Positions 38,807 to 49,617 of a stretch of 64,000 bases of DNA are shown here, piece by piece. Position 1 is the stretch's first letter, and every line of letters starts with the position of its first letter. Origin of the DNA: Pedobacter cryoconitis (GTDB lineage Bacteria > Bacteroidota > Bacteroidia > Sphingobacteriales > Sphingobacteriaceae); assembly GCF_014200595.1 (NCBI RefSeq), contig NZ_JACHCG010000002.1, forward strand, positions 1 through 64,000. Direction: 5' to 3'. Position numbers and translations under genes: made by a program. A model generated the notes under the pieces. It did not search any database and had not been told where the DNA came from. It saw nothing but the letters and a program-made list of their open reading frames with translations.

Positions 38807-40768
38807 ATGGCTAAAGCGAATCAGGGTAAACCTGTTAAAGAAAATATTGCCGTATCTGTAGATGCACCTGTCTGGATTTTTAGTTTACTGACAGACTTTG
38901 ACGTCGCTTTATTTATTTCAGGCAAACATTTTCGTTTGTATGAAAAAATGGGGGCACATCTTTTAAGTGTAAATAATACCAAAGGAACTTATTTTTCAGT
39001 ATGGGCACCGAATGCCCATGATGTATATGTGACTGGAGATTTTAACCAGTGGAAGGCAACTTCACACCGGTTATATAAACGACTGGATGAATCAGGAATA
39101 TGGGAAGGTTTTATTCCCGTAGTAGGTAAAGGAGCGGTTTATAAATATTTTATCAAGGGATTTGACGGGAAAGATTATGAAAAGGGCGATCCTTTTGCAA
39201 CCCGGTGGGAGCATCCTCCGCAAACGGCTTCAGTAGTCTGGGATACGGATTATAGCTGGAAAGATAAAGCCTGGCTAAAGAAACGTCCTGTATTAAATGC
39301 ACTGGATCAGCCAATGTCTGTTTATGAAGTCCATTTGGGCTCATGGCAACGCGATCCTTCTGAGCCAGACCGGATTTTAACTTACAAAGAAATAGCCAAT
39401 AGCCTGGTGCCTTATGTGCTGGAAATGGGCTTTACCCATGTCGAGCTGATGCCGATCATGGAATATCCTTATTATCCTTCGTGGGGGTATCAGATCACCG
39501 GATATTTTGCAGCGAGTTCCAGGCATGGAACACCACAGGAGCTGATGTATCTGATTGAACAGTTTCACAAAAATGATATTGCCGTAATTCTGGACTGGGT
39601 TCCTTCACATTTCCCTGGAGATGCGCATGGGTTGTTTCATTTCGATGGAACACATTTATATGAGCACGCGGATATGCGTAAGGGCTTTCATCCCGACTGG
39701 AAATCATATATTTTCAATTATGACAGAAATGAAGTCCGTTCTTTCCTGATTAGTAATGCCATGTACTGGCTGGATCAGTTTCATGCAGATGGTTTACGTG
39801 TAGATGCGGTAGCTTCGATGTTATATTTTGATTTCTCCCGGAAAGCTGGAGATGCCGCAACGAATGAATTTGGGGGTTCAGAAAATCTGGGTGCGATCCA
39901 GTTTCTAAAAGATCTGAATGAATCTATTTATACAAATTTTAAAGGTGTACATACGATTGCTGAAGAAAGCAGTACTTATCCGGGGGTAACACATCCGGTA
40001 GCTGAAGGAGGCCTGGGTTTTGGAATGAAATGGATGATGGGCTGGATGAATGATACGCTGAAGTATTTCAAAACTGATCCGATAGACAGAAAGTATAATC
40101 ATCATCAGCTGACTTTTAGTATTACCTATGCATTTTCTGAGAAGTTTATGCTGCCATTTTCTCATGATGAGGTGGTGCATGGTAAATCTTCTATGATCTA
40201 TAAAATGCCGGGTGATGAGTGGAGAAAACATGCAAATCTGCGTCTTTTATATGCTTATATGTTTACCCAGCCTGGTACGAAACTTCTTTTTATGGGGAAT
40301 GAGTTTGCACAGAACGGAGAATGGAATTTTACCAATTCACTGGACTGGGATTTGTTGCGTTATAAGTCCCATTCAGGGATGCAGACTTATGTGAAGGCAC
40401 TCAATAAGTTATACCGGACAGAACCCGGACTGCACGATTTTAATTTTTCTGCTGAAGGGTTTGAATGGATCAGCGCTGATGATAGCGATCATTCTATTTA
40501 TGTGTATACGCGTAAAGGGCATAAAGCAAAAGATACACTGATTATAATTTTAAATATGACCCCTGTTTACAGGCAGAATTATAAAATAGGTTTGCCGTTT
40601 AAAGCGTCGTGGAAAGAAATCTTCAATAGTGATGCGACGGAGTATTTTGGTAGTGGTAAACTCAATACGACTGCTTTTTTGCCAGAAGCGGCTTCGGTGA
40701 ATGGACGGGAGTATTCTGTTTCGATTAATATAGCTCCCTTAGGCGCAATGATACTAAAAACGGTATAA
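38807..40768 (+). CDS. glgB: 1,4-alpha-glucan (glycogen) branching enzyme
   Basis: A 653-residue GH13 enzyme that makes alpha-1,6 branches in glycogen. An N-terminal CBM48 (YFSVWAPNAHDVYVTGDFN) precedes the barrel, with the nucleophile Asp333 in GLRVDAVASMLY, the acid/base Glu386 in TIAEESSTYPGVT, and FSHDEVVHGKSSM for the third acid region. The C-terminal all-beta domain ends PLGAMILKTV. It is shorter than E. coli GlgB because it has a single N-terminal beta module. It sits between the GH31 gene and a GNAT gene three bases downstream; glgA and glgC are not in the window. Confidence 0.96.
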   Translation: MAKANQGKPVKENIAVSVDAPVWIFSLLTDFDVALFISGKHFRLYEKMGAHLLSVNNTKGTYFSVWAPNAHDVYVTGDFNQWKATSHRLYKRLDESGIWEGFIPVVGKGAVYKYFIKGFDGKDYEKGDPFATRWEHPPQTASVVWDTDYSWKDKAWLKKRPVLNALDQPMSVYEVHLGSWQRDPSEPDRILTYKEIANSLVPYVLEMGFTHVELMPIMEYPYYPSWGYQITGYFAASSRHGTPQELMYLIEQFHKNDIAVILDWVPSHFPGDAHGLFHFDGTHLYEHADMRKGFHPDWKSYIFNYDRNEVRSFLISNAMYWLDQFHADGLRVDAVASMLYFDFSRKAGDAATNEFGGSENLGAIQFLKDLNESIYTNFKGVHTIAEESSTYPGVTHPVAEGGLGFGMKWMMGWMNDTLKYFKTDPIDRKYNHHQLTFSITYAFSEKFMLPFSHDEVVHGKSSMIYKMPGDEWRKHANLRLLYAYMFTQPGTKLLFMGNEFAQNGEWNFTNSLDWDLLRYKSHSGMQTYVKALNKLYRTEPGLHDFNFSAEGFEWISADDSDHSIYVYTRKGHKAKDTLIIILNMTPVYRQNYKIGLPFKASWKEIFNSDATEYFGSGKLNTTAFLPEAASVNGREYSVSINIAPLGAMILKTV

Positions 40769-40771
40769 CAA

Positions 40772-41299
40772 ATGGAGCGCTGGATAGAAACGGAAAGGTT
40801 GATACTCAGAGAATATGTGGAAGCAGACTGGAAGGCCATTCATGAATACGCAAGCCAGGAGGAAATCCTGGTTTACGAAAACTGGGGGCCCAATAGTGTT
40901 GCTGATACTAAAGAATTTATACAGAATGCACTGAAATTGAAAGAAGTTGTACCCAGAACCAGCTTTGAATTAGCCATTGTACTGAAAGAAGAAAACAGGC
41001 TGATTGGGGGTTGTGGTTTTAGATTTGACAAGCAGGAAGCGCATAAAGGAAATTTAGGTTATATCATTAACCCATCCTATTGGAGAATGGGTTATGCTAA
41101 AGAAGCTACAAATGCTTTGATTCAATTTGTAGCTTCCGAATTAAGCGTAAAGACTATTGAGGCAACTTGTGATGTTTTAAACCTCGCCTCTCAGGCAGTG
41201 TTAAAGCATTGTGGCTTTTTCAGGATCAGGCTGATTAAGCAACATTTTGAGATGAAAGGAAGAATCAGGGATACTTTCGTTTACGAGAAAAATACTTAG
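40772..41299 (+). CDS. GNAT family N-acetyltransferase (RimJ/RimL type)
   Basis: A 175-residue acetyltransferase. ERLILREYVEADWKAIHEYA is the typical RimJ/RimL-like start, followed by GGCGFRF, GYIINPSYWRMGYAKEAT (acetyl-CoA-binding loop with the Q/RxxGxA pattern, here RMGYAKEA) and NLASQAVLKHCGF. It starts three bases after glgB, so it is probably co-transcribed. Its 3' end overlaps the convergent PepSY gene by 35 bases. The substrate is unknown. Confidence 0.85.
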   Translation: MERWIETERLILREYVEADWKAIHEYASQEEILVYENWGPNSVADTKEFIQNALKLKEVVPRTSFELAIVLKEENRLIGGCGFRFDKQEAHKGNLGYIINPSYWRMGYAKEATNALIQFVASELSVKTIEATCDVLNLASQAVLKHCGFFRIRLIKQHFEMKGRIRDTFVYEKNT

Positions 41300-42389
41300 T
41301 CCGCTGCTTTCTCCACCATAACATAAAACCTGTAATTGATAATAAACCGGGTAACAGACCTATCAATACATACAATGTTTTAACAGGGATACCACCGAAA
41401 TTACCTGTGTGCAATGGGAAAAAAGTAAGTTCAGTTTTCTCCCACAGGCTTTTTTTATCTATAGTTTTAAGTGCTGTCTGCTGACCGGTTGCTGCATCAA
41501 AAGAAATAGAATTTCCACCCTGAAACAGCGGATTCTGTTCTTTGAGTGTACCGCTGACTTTGAAGTCACTACCGGGCTGCGTAGGTAAATAAACACTTAA
41601 GGGGATTAAACCGGGCATTTTCTGATAAGCCTGATTTAACAAATTTTCTAAAGACTGTTTTGCTAAAGTATTAGCAGGACAGGGGATCATTTGTTTCTGC
41701 CAGTAGTGCTGGTCAAAAGCAAAAATGTTCATCCAGAATCCGGTGAAAAAGATGATCAGGTTAAAAGCCAGTGACCAGACCCCAACTATCCGGTGTAAAC
41801 CTGAGGCTATAGTATTCTTGTTTTTCCAGTTAATTCCTACCCTGAAAGTTAATACCTTCCAGATATATTTCCTGTAAACAATCAGACCTGTCAGGATAGA
41901 AATCAGCATGGTGATCCCAAATACTGTGGCCATTAAAAGTCCGGGTAAGCCCAGCTGGAAACTCCAGTGAAACTGGATGAGCCAATGCATAAAGCCAGTA
42001 TTGAAATCTTTCAGGTTCCCCGCTCTTAATACTTTCCCTGTATAAGGGTTTATGCTCACCATTCCCAGATCATAAGTACTGATTTTACCATCATTCTGGT
42101 ATAACCTGAATTCATAAGCCCGGTCTGGAGCTGCATCCGGATTAAGCCAGGCTATCCCTTTGATATGGGGATGGCTGCGGGTAATTGTCCGGTAAAAACT
42201 ATCCAGTGGTAAAGGTTTTCCTACAGGTTTTACGGTTAATAACTTTGCATGCACTGCCTGATCTATTTCCTTCAGAAATACCAGGCCAGACCCGCTTATT
42301 CCCAGTAAAAGCAGGAATAAGCCGGTAACCAGGCCCAGCCAGCTGTGGATCGAAAAGAGCACAACCCGTGTTAGATTTAGCTTTCTCAT
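41265..42389 (-). CDS. PepSY-associated membrane protein (siderophore/iron-reductase type)
   Basis: A 374-residue protein with four membrane spans: about residues 12-34 (HSWLGLVTGLFLLLLGISGSGL), 140-170, 195-225 and 335-360. A large periplasmic PepSY region lies between the first two. These PepSY-TM proteins are typically encoded next to TonB siderophore receptors and are thought to help reduce or release iron in the periplasm. Its ATG overlaps the TonB receptor stop by four bases (ATGA), so it is in the same operon. Its 3' end runs 35 bases into the convergent GNAT gene. Confidence 0.9.
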   Translation of the reverse strand: MRKLNLTRVVLFSIHSWLGLVTGLFLLLLGISGSGLVFLKEIDQAVHAKLLTVKPVGKPLPLDSFYRTITRSHPHIKGIAWLNPDAAPDRAYEFRLYQNDGKISTYDLGMVSINPYTGKVLRAGNLKDFNTGFMHWLIQFHWSFQLGLPGLLMATVFGITMLISILTGLIVYRKYIWKVLTFRVGINWKNKNTIASGLHRIVGVWSLAFNLIIFFTGFWMNIFAFDQHYWQKQMIPCPANTLAKQSLENLLNQAYQKMPGLIPLSVYLPTQPGSDFKVSGTLKEQNPLFQGGNSISFDAATGQQTALKTIDKKSLWEKTELTFFPLHTGNFGGIPVKTLYVLIGLLPGLLSITGFMLWWRKQRTKYFSRKRKYP

Positions 42390-44752
42390 TGAATCAGGTA
42401 GCTTATACCTAATCGGTAATTTAATGGATCACCTAAGCCACCGGTAACTGTACTTGACCTGCTGCCTGTGAAGTAACGTTTATCGGTTAAATTATAAGCG
42501 TTCAGCTGGATGTTGTATTTTCCTTTGCGGTAGTTAAGTGCAGCATCAAAAACTGTGTAAGAAGGGAATACAAAATTCTGATTGGTAATCTGGCCAACCT
42601 GATCACTTACATACCGCACACCAGCAGCTATCCCCACTCCTTTAACTGCCCCTTTTGCTATAGTATATTTAAGCCATAAATTGGCGATATGCTTTGGTGC
42701 ATTGCTAAAGCGGTCACCCTTTTTACCAAAGGTACTTGTACTTAAAATCACGTGATCGTTATAAGCATATCCGGCGATGACATTGAAATTCTGAATAGTA
42801 CCTGTAGCTGAAAATTCTATCCCGTTACTTCTTGTTCCTTTCAAAGCTTCCTGACGATGAGAATTCTCTTCTGTAGGTGCTGAGGCGAGGATGTTTGCAT
42901 ACCTGATCTGGTAAACAGCTACGCTGGTTGACAGTGCATTGTTAAAGAAATCACCTTTATACCCGATTTCATATTGGGTCGCTCTGCGGGTAGGGAATGG
43001 CCCTCCTGATAATACATTGTTAGAAGTCTGCGGGTTAAACGATTTTAAGAAGCTTGCATAAACAGAAATATTAGTGGCTGGTAAGTAGACTAACCCGGTA
43101 CGCGGGATCAGCCCTGAGGCCTGTAATTCATCTCCCTGTTTATTATCCTTTGCTGAAAGGGGTGTTTCTTTTGCGTTATAGGAATCATAGCGGAGTGATA
43201 ACAATGCTTTTATCTTTTCACCGATGCTGATCTGATCCTGAACATATACTCCGATAAGGTTTGTGATCCTTTTATTGTCATCCGATTCCTGCGCTTTAAC
43301 GGACGCTGCGGGTGGGTCCTGATCATATGTCGGGTTAAAGATAGAAATGCGTGTAGCGGGCTTATATTGATAGTCATTTTTAGTCCAGCCGTAGCGGTTA
43401 TAATCAACTCCTGTAATAATATTATGTTTGAGTGGTCCGGTATTGGTTTGATAAGCTAAATAAGCTGTGGTCTGCAAACTAAAACGACTGGTTTCCCAAT
43501 CCTGATATCCTCTGCTGATTGAATCATTTCTAATTTTCCCTACTGGAATGTGATCTGTATAATCCAGTTTGCTGTTCACTGCGCGGTGTACGGCTGTCAA
43601 TTTCAATTTATCGTTAAATTGATGGTTAAAGGTCAGTGTGGCTGATACATTATCTGTTTTTCCGTAATCGGTTGGACTTTGTACGGTCAGGTTATTCGGA
43701 TAGTAGTTGAAATCAAAGGTTCCATCTGCATTTGTCTTAATATAAGTACCGTTATCGTATTGCTGATTCGTTTTTTGGTGTGCATAATTGATCTCCAGGT
43801 TTAAATCAGTACGCGCAGAGAACAGATAGGTAAGCGAAGGTGCGATGAATATGTTTTCTTTATCCTGATAGTCTCTGAAGCTTTTTGATTTATCATACCC
43901 GATGATTGCACGGTAAAGTAATTTCTTGTTTTTAGACAATGGCCCGGTTAAATCGGCTGATAGCCTTTTGAAATCCCAGCTGCCTATAGCCAGATCAAAT
44001 TCATAGCGTTCTTTGGCCTGAGGTTTTTTAGTCACGAAATTAACGACCCCACCTGGCGAGCCTTCACTAAATAATGCTCCTGATGGCCCGCGTAGTAGTT
44101 CTACATTTTCAATGTTATATAATAAGGGTTGCTGACTCCATAGATATAAATTTCCCCGGATCCCGTTGTATAAAAGGAAACTGGCATCGGTAGGAGAGTA
44201 AGCTGTAAAACCACGGATACTAAAAGAACCGCTGCCATTGTTGGCTTTCATTCCGGTAAATGAGTTGGAGATTTCGTTCAGGGTAAATGCCTGACGGTCT
44301 TTAATCAGTGAATTGGAAACGATTTGTACGGACTGCGGAGTGGTTAATAATGGAATGTCTATCCTGGTGGATGTATTGGATTTTGTAATTTTATAGCGGT
44401 TTTTAACTGCGCTGACTGCAACCTCATTCAATTCCTGCCTGCTTTTTGAAAGCTGGAAATTGAGTTTCAGCTTTTTTCCGGGTTCAATGACCAGGTTTTG
44501 CCTGGTCGCTGTATAACCTACGTTAGAAACAATTAAGACATAAGTCCCTGCCGGAATGGTCTTGAAGCTGAAATTTCCATTCTCATCAGTTATTGTTTTG
44601 AGTCTGGTGTTTTGAAAGACAACGTTTGCGCCGGGAATAGGCTCATTGTCAAAAGAAATGATATTGCCATGTAATGATCCTGAAAGGGACTGGGCAGTAA
44701 GTTTGTAGGTCGTGAAAAGTAGAAATATAAAAAAGAAAACCTTGATTTTCAT
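42386..44752 (-). CDS. TonB-dependent siderophore receptor
   Basis: A 788-residue outer-membrane receptor. It has a signal peptide (MKIKVFFFIFLLFTTYKLTAQ), an N-terminal carboxypeptidase-regulatory-like domain (about 24-105, GSLHGNIISFDNEPIPGANV) and a plug domain (TTPQSVQIVSNSLIKDRQA ... NGSGSFSIRGF ... LLRGPSGALFSEGSPGG VVNFVTKKP). The 22-strand barrel ends in LGISYLIQ. The plug wording and the PepSY partner place it with FhuE/ferrichrome-type ferric siderophore receptors. The actual ligand is unknown. It is preceded by a small cysteine-motif protein and followed, with overlap, by the PepSY gene. Confidence 0.94.
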   Translation of the reverse strand: MKIKVFFFIFLLFTTYKLTAQSLSGSLHGNIISFDNEPIPGANVVFQNTRLKTITDENGNFSFKTIPAGTYVLIVSNVGYTATRQNLVIEPGKKLKLNFQLSKSRQELNEVAVSAVKNRYKITKSNTSTRIDIPLLTTPQSVQIVSNSLIKDRQAFTLNEISNSFTGMKANNGSGSFSIRGFTAYSPTDASFLLYNGIRGNLYLWSQQPLLYNIENVELLRGPSGALFSEGSPGGVVNFVTKKPQAKERYEFDLAIGSWDFKRLSADLTGPLSKNKKLLYRAIIGYDKSKSFRDYQDKENIFIAPSLTYLFSARTDLNLEINYAHQKTNQQYDNGTYIKTNADGTFDFNYYPNNLTVQSPTDYGKTDNVSATLTFNHQFNDKLKLTAVHRAVNSKLDYTDHIPVGKIRNDSISRGYQDWETSRFSLQTTAYLAYQTNTGPLKHNIITGVDYNRYGWTKNDYQYKPATRISIFNPTYDQDPPAASVKAQESDDNKRITNLIGVYVQDQISIGEKIKALLSLRYDSYNAKETPLSAKDNKQGDELQASGLIPRTGLVYLPATNISVYASFLKSFNPQTSNNVLSGGPFPTRRATQYEIGYKGDFFNNALSTSVAVYQIRYANILASAPTEENSHRQEALKGTRSNGIEFSATGTIQNFNVIAGYAYNDHVILSTSTFGKKGDRFSNAPKHIANLWLKYTIAKGAVKGVGIAAGVRYVSDQVGQITNQNFVFPSYTVFDAALNYRKGKYNIQLNAYNLTDKRYFTGSRSSTVTGGLGDPLNYRLGISYLIQ

Positions 44753-44937
44753 ATGCTTTTAATGGTTTTGTTATAGGATCAGCATTTGAGCTGGCCTGTA
44801 GCATTGTATATATTCGGACATATAACCGGAAGAAAGCCGGCTATTTTGCTGTTTGAAATGCAGCGCATAGCAACCCGTATCCGGACAACGGAATTAATTC
44901 GCGTTATTCAGAGATAAACAGGGTATACCAATAAAGA

Positions 44938-45321
44938 TTAAGAGAAAGTTACCTGTGGTGGTCTGAAGATATCGTTATGAAAAGAGGAAGGTTTGAAATG
45001 GAGATAAAACCGGTTGAAATTATCCTTTTGTGCGGCTGCAAGAAAACCTGTAAACTTAAGTTTGTTCAGTTTGCAGAAAAATAAGATGTTTGTGTTTTCC
45101 TGATTCTGATTTCTTTGCTTTTGCTCATTGTCTTCGGCCAGTTTTAACTTTCTAGCTAAAATACACCTGCCGTTACAATGCATTTCAGGCCTGTTTTTAT
45201 TCTCGCAAAGCACAGTTGAAATATAGCGCTCATTCATTTTAAAAGATAGCGTGACCCACAATTTATTAAAGGATTGTGAGGCAATGATAACGAGTAATAA
45301 AATGCAGACTGATCTTCTCAA
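44938..45321 (-). CDS. Small cysteine-motif protein upstream of the TonB receptor
   Basis: A 127-residue protein with a TTG start and an N-terminal hydrophobic segment (VCILLLVIIASQSFNKLWVTLSF). The region after it contains CENKNRPEMHCNGRCILARKLK, written here in parts: C-x8-C-x3-C. A charged Glu/Gln/Asn-rich stretch and an aromatic tail follow. Similar short proteins with the C...C.G.C pattern are, as I remember, common beside Bacteroidota metal-uptake genes, suggesting metal binding or sensing in the periplasm; this is inference. A near-perfect promoter lies just upstream. The TonB receptor begins 185 bases downstream on the same strand. Confidence 0.65.
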   Translation of the reverse strand: MRRSVCILLLVIIASQSFNKLWVTLSFKMNERYISTVLCENKNRPEMHCNGRCILARKLKLAEDNEQKQRNQNQENTNILFFCKLNKLKFTGFLAAAQKDNFNRFYLHFKPSSFHNDIFRPPQVTFS

Positions 45322-45345
45322 TGACTATGCTTTTTTAATATCCCG

Positions 45346-45376
45346 CAAATGTAGCCATATTAAAGCGGTTGAGCAA
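45346..45376 (-). promoter_or_regulatory. Promoter of the iron-uptake group
   Basis: On the minus strand, TTG at 45376-45374 and TACATTTG at 45353-45346 give an exact TAnnTTTG -7 with a 20-base spacer. The start would be near 45340, about 20 bases before the TTG codon of the cysteine-motif protein. Confidence 0.7.
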
Positions 45377-45455
45377 TTTCAGGTATGATGTTGTCCGCTT
45401 CGGGACTGAAATGTTTTATCAGATTGGGCTAAAGATGCACCTTTGCCTAAAATAA

Positions 45456-46547
45456 ATGAGAGACCTGTTTTTTATCCTGACTATATTTGCTCCAATGAAA
45501 ACGACGCTGCCCACGAAAAATATACTAAAAGTAAGCTGTTGTATTTCTTTGGTTATCTGCGTGTTTTCCTTTAGTTCTGCTTTTATGGAGGGGGAGGCTG
45601 TTCAGGGGGCACTATACCGGTCATTGATCTCTTTTTTTCTGCTGATGCTGATTAGTATCGTGAATACTTGTTTGCTGCTGATTTTCAGGAAAGAGAATGA
45701 TACGACCGGGCGCAATTGTTCGGTGTGGTTTTACATTTCAAGTTTCCTGATCAGTACGCTGGTGATGTGGACGGTGTATAATCTTCAAAATTACCTGGTT
45801 CAACAAGGAATCTCAGCAAAAATGATTGTGGTGAGAGTTAAAGGGGATATCATCTATCTTTATATCTTACTACAGGGATTATTTATCAATAGTATATTAC
45901 TGCTGCTGCAAAATTTTATTATTATACAGGATGCCAATAATAAGGCACAGCTAGAGAATTCACGTTTAAGTGCGGCAAGCTCGGAAGCAGCCTACCAATT
46001 GTTACAGCAGCAGATTCAACCTCATTTTTTATTTAATGCACTCAATATTCTGAAGTCACTGATTAAAAAGAGCCCGGAAAGGGCAGAAGATTACCTGCTG
46101 CGGTTGTCGGACTTTTTAAGAGTATCGGTGTCGGGAAATAAACGTGGACTGGCCACGCTGAATGAAGAAATGAAATTAGGGATAGACTATCTGGAAATGC
46201 AGAAAGTCCGCTTTGGTGAAGCTTTGCAGTTCTCTTTTGAAATCACAAAATCAGATAGATTCTTACCAGTTTTCTCCTTACAGCCGCTGCTGGAAAATGC
46301 GATTAAGCACAATGAGCTTACTGATGAAGATCCTTTGGTTATTGAAATCAGGCAGGAAGGTGATTTTATTATTGTACTTAACAATGTGAAGTTAAGAGCT
46401 GTGACTGAACATTCCACAGGAAGTGGTTTAGCGAATCTTGCAGAAAGGTATAAGTTGTTATCAGGTGATGAGATTGATATCAAAGATGATGGTCAATTCT
46501 TTTCAGTGCGTTTAAAAATTTTAGAAAATGAAGATCGTAATTATTGA
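45456..46547 (+). CDS. LytS-type sensor histidine kinase
   Basis: A 363-residue kinase of the LytS/YehU (His_kinase) family. Four membrane spans occupy about residues 23-155. The phospho-accepting His190 lies in QQQIQPHFLFNALNILKSL, and the ATPase domain shows LQPLLENAIKHN (N box) and GSGLANLAERY (G box). A later ATG at 45495 (MKTTLPTKNILK) is an alternative start. The response regulator gene begins 20 bases before its end, so the two are coupled. The signal is unknown. It is divergent from the iron-uptake group. Confidence 0.92.
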   Translation: MRDLFFILTIFAPMKTTLPTKNILKVSCCISLVICVFSFSSAFMEGEAVQGALYRSLISFFLLMLISIVNTCLLLIFRKENDTTGRNCSVWFYISSFLISTLVMWTVYNLQNYLVQQGISAKMIVVRVKGDIIYLYILLQGLFINSILLLLQNFIIIQDANNKAQLENSRLSAASSEAAYQLLQQQIQPHFLFNALNILKSLIKKSPERAEDYLLRLSDFLRVSVSGNKRGLATLNEEMKLGIDYLEMQKVRFGEALQFSFEITKSDRFLPVFSLQPLLENAIKHNELTDEDPLVIEIRQEGDFIIVLNNVKLRAVTEHSTGSGLANLAERYKLLSGDEIDIKDDGQFFSVRLKILENEDRNY

Positions 46548-47289
46548 GGATGAAAAATTAACTGCTGAGGATCTTGCGGATGTGATTTTAAAATTACAGC
46601 CCGATGCGCAGCTGGTCGCTTTTCTGAAGTCTGTTAAAGAAGCTGTAGCTTATTTTCAAAATGCACCTGCACCGGACCTGATTTTTAGTGATATTCAGTT
46701 AGGAGATGGGGTGAGCTTTGATATTTTTAAAGCTGTAAATATCACTGCGCCTATAATTTTTTGTACTGCTTATGATGAATATGCTTTAAACGCTTTCAAA
46801 ACAAATGGTATTGACTACATTTTAAAGCCTTTCACAGAAGTATCCATTGCTCAGGCTTTGAATAAATACCACGCTTTACGCAGAGGTTTTTCTGAACAGC
46901 GTGTATCTTATGATGCGCTTTTTGATCTTTTTGTGAACAAGATGCCACAAAAGACTTCTTCCATATTAGTCACTTATAAAGACAAGATTATACCCATTAA
47001 AACTGATCACATTGCTTTGTTTTATATCGCAAATGAAGAAACCAGGCTGTTGACATTTGATCAGCAGGGTTATATGCTGAATAAGAAGCTGGAAGAGCTG
47101 GAGAAATTGTCTGGTGATGATTTTTTCAGAGTCAACCGTCAATACCTGGTGAACAGAAAAGCGGTCAAAGATGCGGCCCATTTTTTCTCCCGTAAGCTGG
47201 TGATCAACCTTTCGGTTTCCTTCAAGGAGACGATCACGATCAGCAAAGAAAAGACTCCTCAGTTTCTGGATTGGCTGGCTAGAAAATAG
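46528..47289 (+). CDS. LytTR-family response regulator
   Basis: A 253-residue regulator. The receiver domain (1-120) has acidic residues in VIIEDEK, phosphorylation site Asp55 in LIFSDIQLGDG, and the KPF lysine in DYILKPFTE. A linker leads to a C-terminal LytTR DNA-binding domain (about 150-250, with DDFFRVNRQYLVNRKAVKDA). It overlaps the sensor kinase gene by 20 bases and is its partner. Targets cannot be told from the window. Confidence 0.94.
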   Translation: MKIVIIEDEKLTAEDLADVILKLQPDAQLVAFLKSVKEAVAYFQNAPAPDLIFSDIQLGDGVSFDIFKAVNITAPIIFCTAYDEYALNAFKTNGIDYILKPFTEVSIAQALNKYHALRRGFSEQRVSYDALFDLFVNKMPQKTSSILVTYKDKIIPIKTDHIALFYIANEETRLLTFDQQGYMLNKKLEELEKLSGDDFFRVNRQYLVNRKAVKDAAHFFSRKLVINLSVSFKETITISKEKTPQFLDWLARK

Positions 47290-47461
47290 TGACATGTTTA
47301 CCGGTTATTTTTGACTGTTCACCGCCATTTTTGTGCGCTTCGGCCTGAAATGCCTTTGGATAGTTGATTTGTTACCTCATCTTTAGCTTAGCAGTTTCTA
47401 CCAGACCACGGCAAATTATTTGTCAGTAATGTCTGAATCTTGAACTATTTAACTATAAGTG

Positions 47462-47698
47462 ATGAATGTAATTATATTTAAAACATCAGTCCAGGACAAA
47501 GATGATCTGGATTGTTTAAGGCCAGCACTCAATGCCTTTTTAGGTGAAAAGAACTGGACATTCGATTTAGAAGATGTGGATAAAATTCTGAGAGTAGTGA
47601 GCCCGGTGATTTGTACAATAGCAGTAGAACAATTGCTGTTGGAAAAAGGATTTTTATGTATAGAAATGCCTTATTCTCTGGATGAGTTTAATACTTAA
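47462..47698 (+). CDS. Small conserved protein, possible HMA-like fold
   Basis: A 78-residue protein (MNVIIFKTSVQDKDDL...). The pattern VIIFKT, then WTFDLEDVDKILRVV, then a C-terminal GFLCIEMP resembles a short ferredoxin-like (heavy-metal-associated-like) fold, but without the CxxC metal site. I recall this as a frequent Bacteroidota hypothetical. ATG 47462 was chosen over the GTG just before it. No function can be assigned. Confidence 0.65.
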   Translation: MNVIIFKTSVQDKDDLDCLRPALNAFLGEKNWTFDLEDVDKILRVVSPVICTIAVEQLLLEKGFLCIEMPYSLDEFNT

Positions 47699-47706
47699 AA
47701 CCAGAA

Positions 47707-47732
47707 AGGGATCTTCCTTGCGGAAAATCCCT
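47707..47732. terminator. Possible bidirectional terminator
   Basis: An imperfect stem, AGGGATcTTCC / GGAAaATCCCT with a TTGC loop, lies between the convergent small protein gene and gap. There is no strong T run on either side, so it is weak. Confidence 0.4.
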
Positions 47733-47766
47733 GTTCTAACTACCTATGAATCTGTGTAAACAGATA

Positions 47767-49616
<1,850 letters not shown>

Positions 49617-49617
49617 G

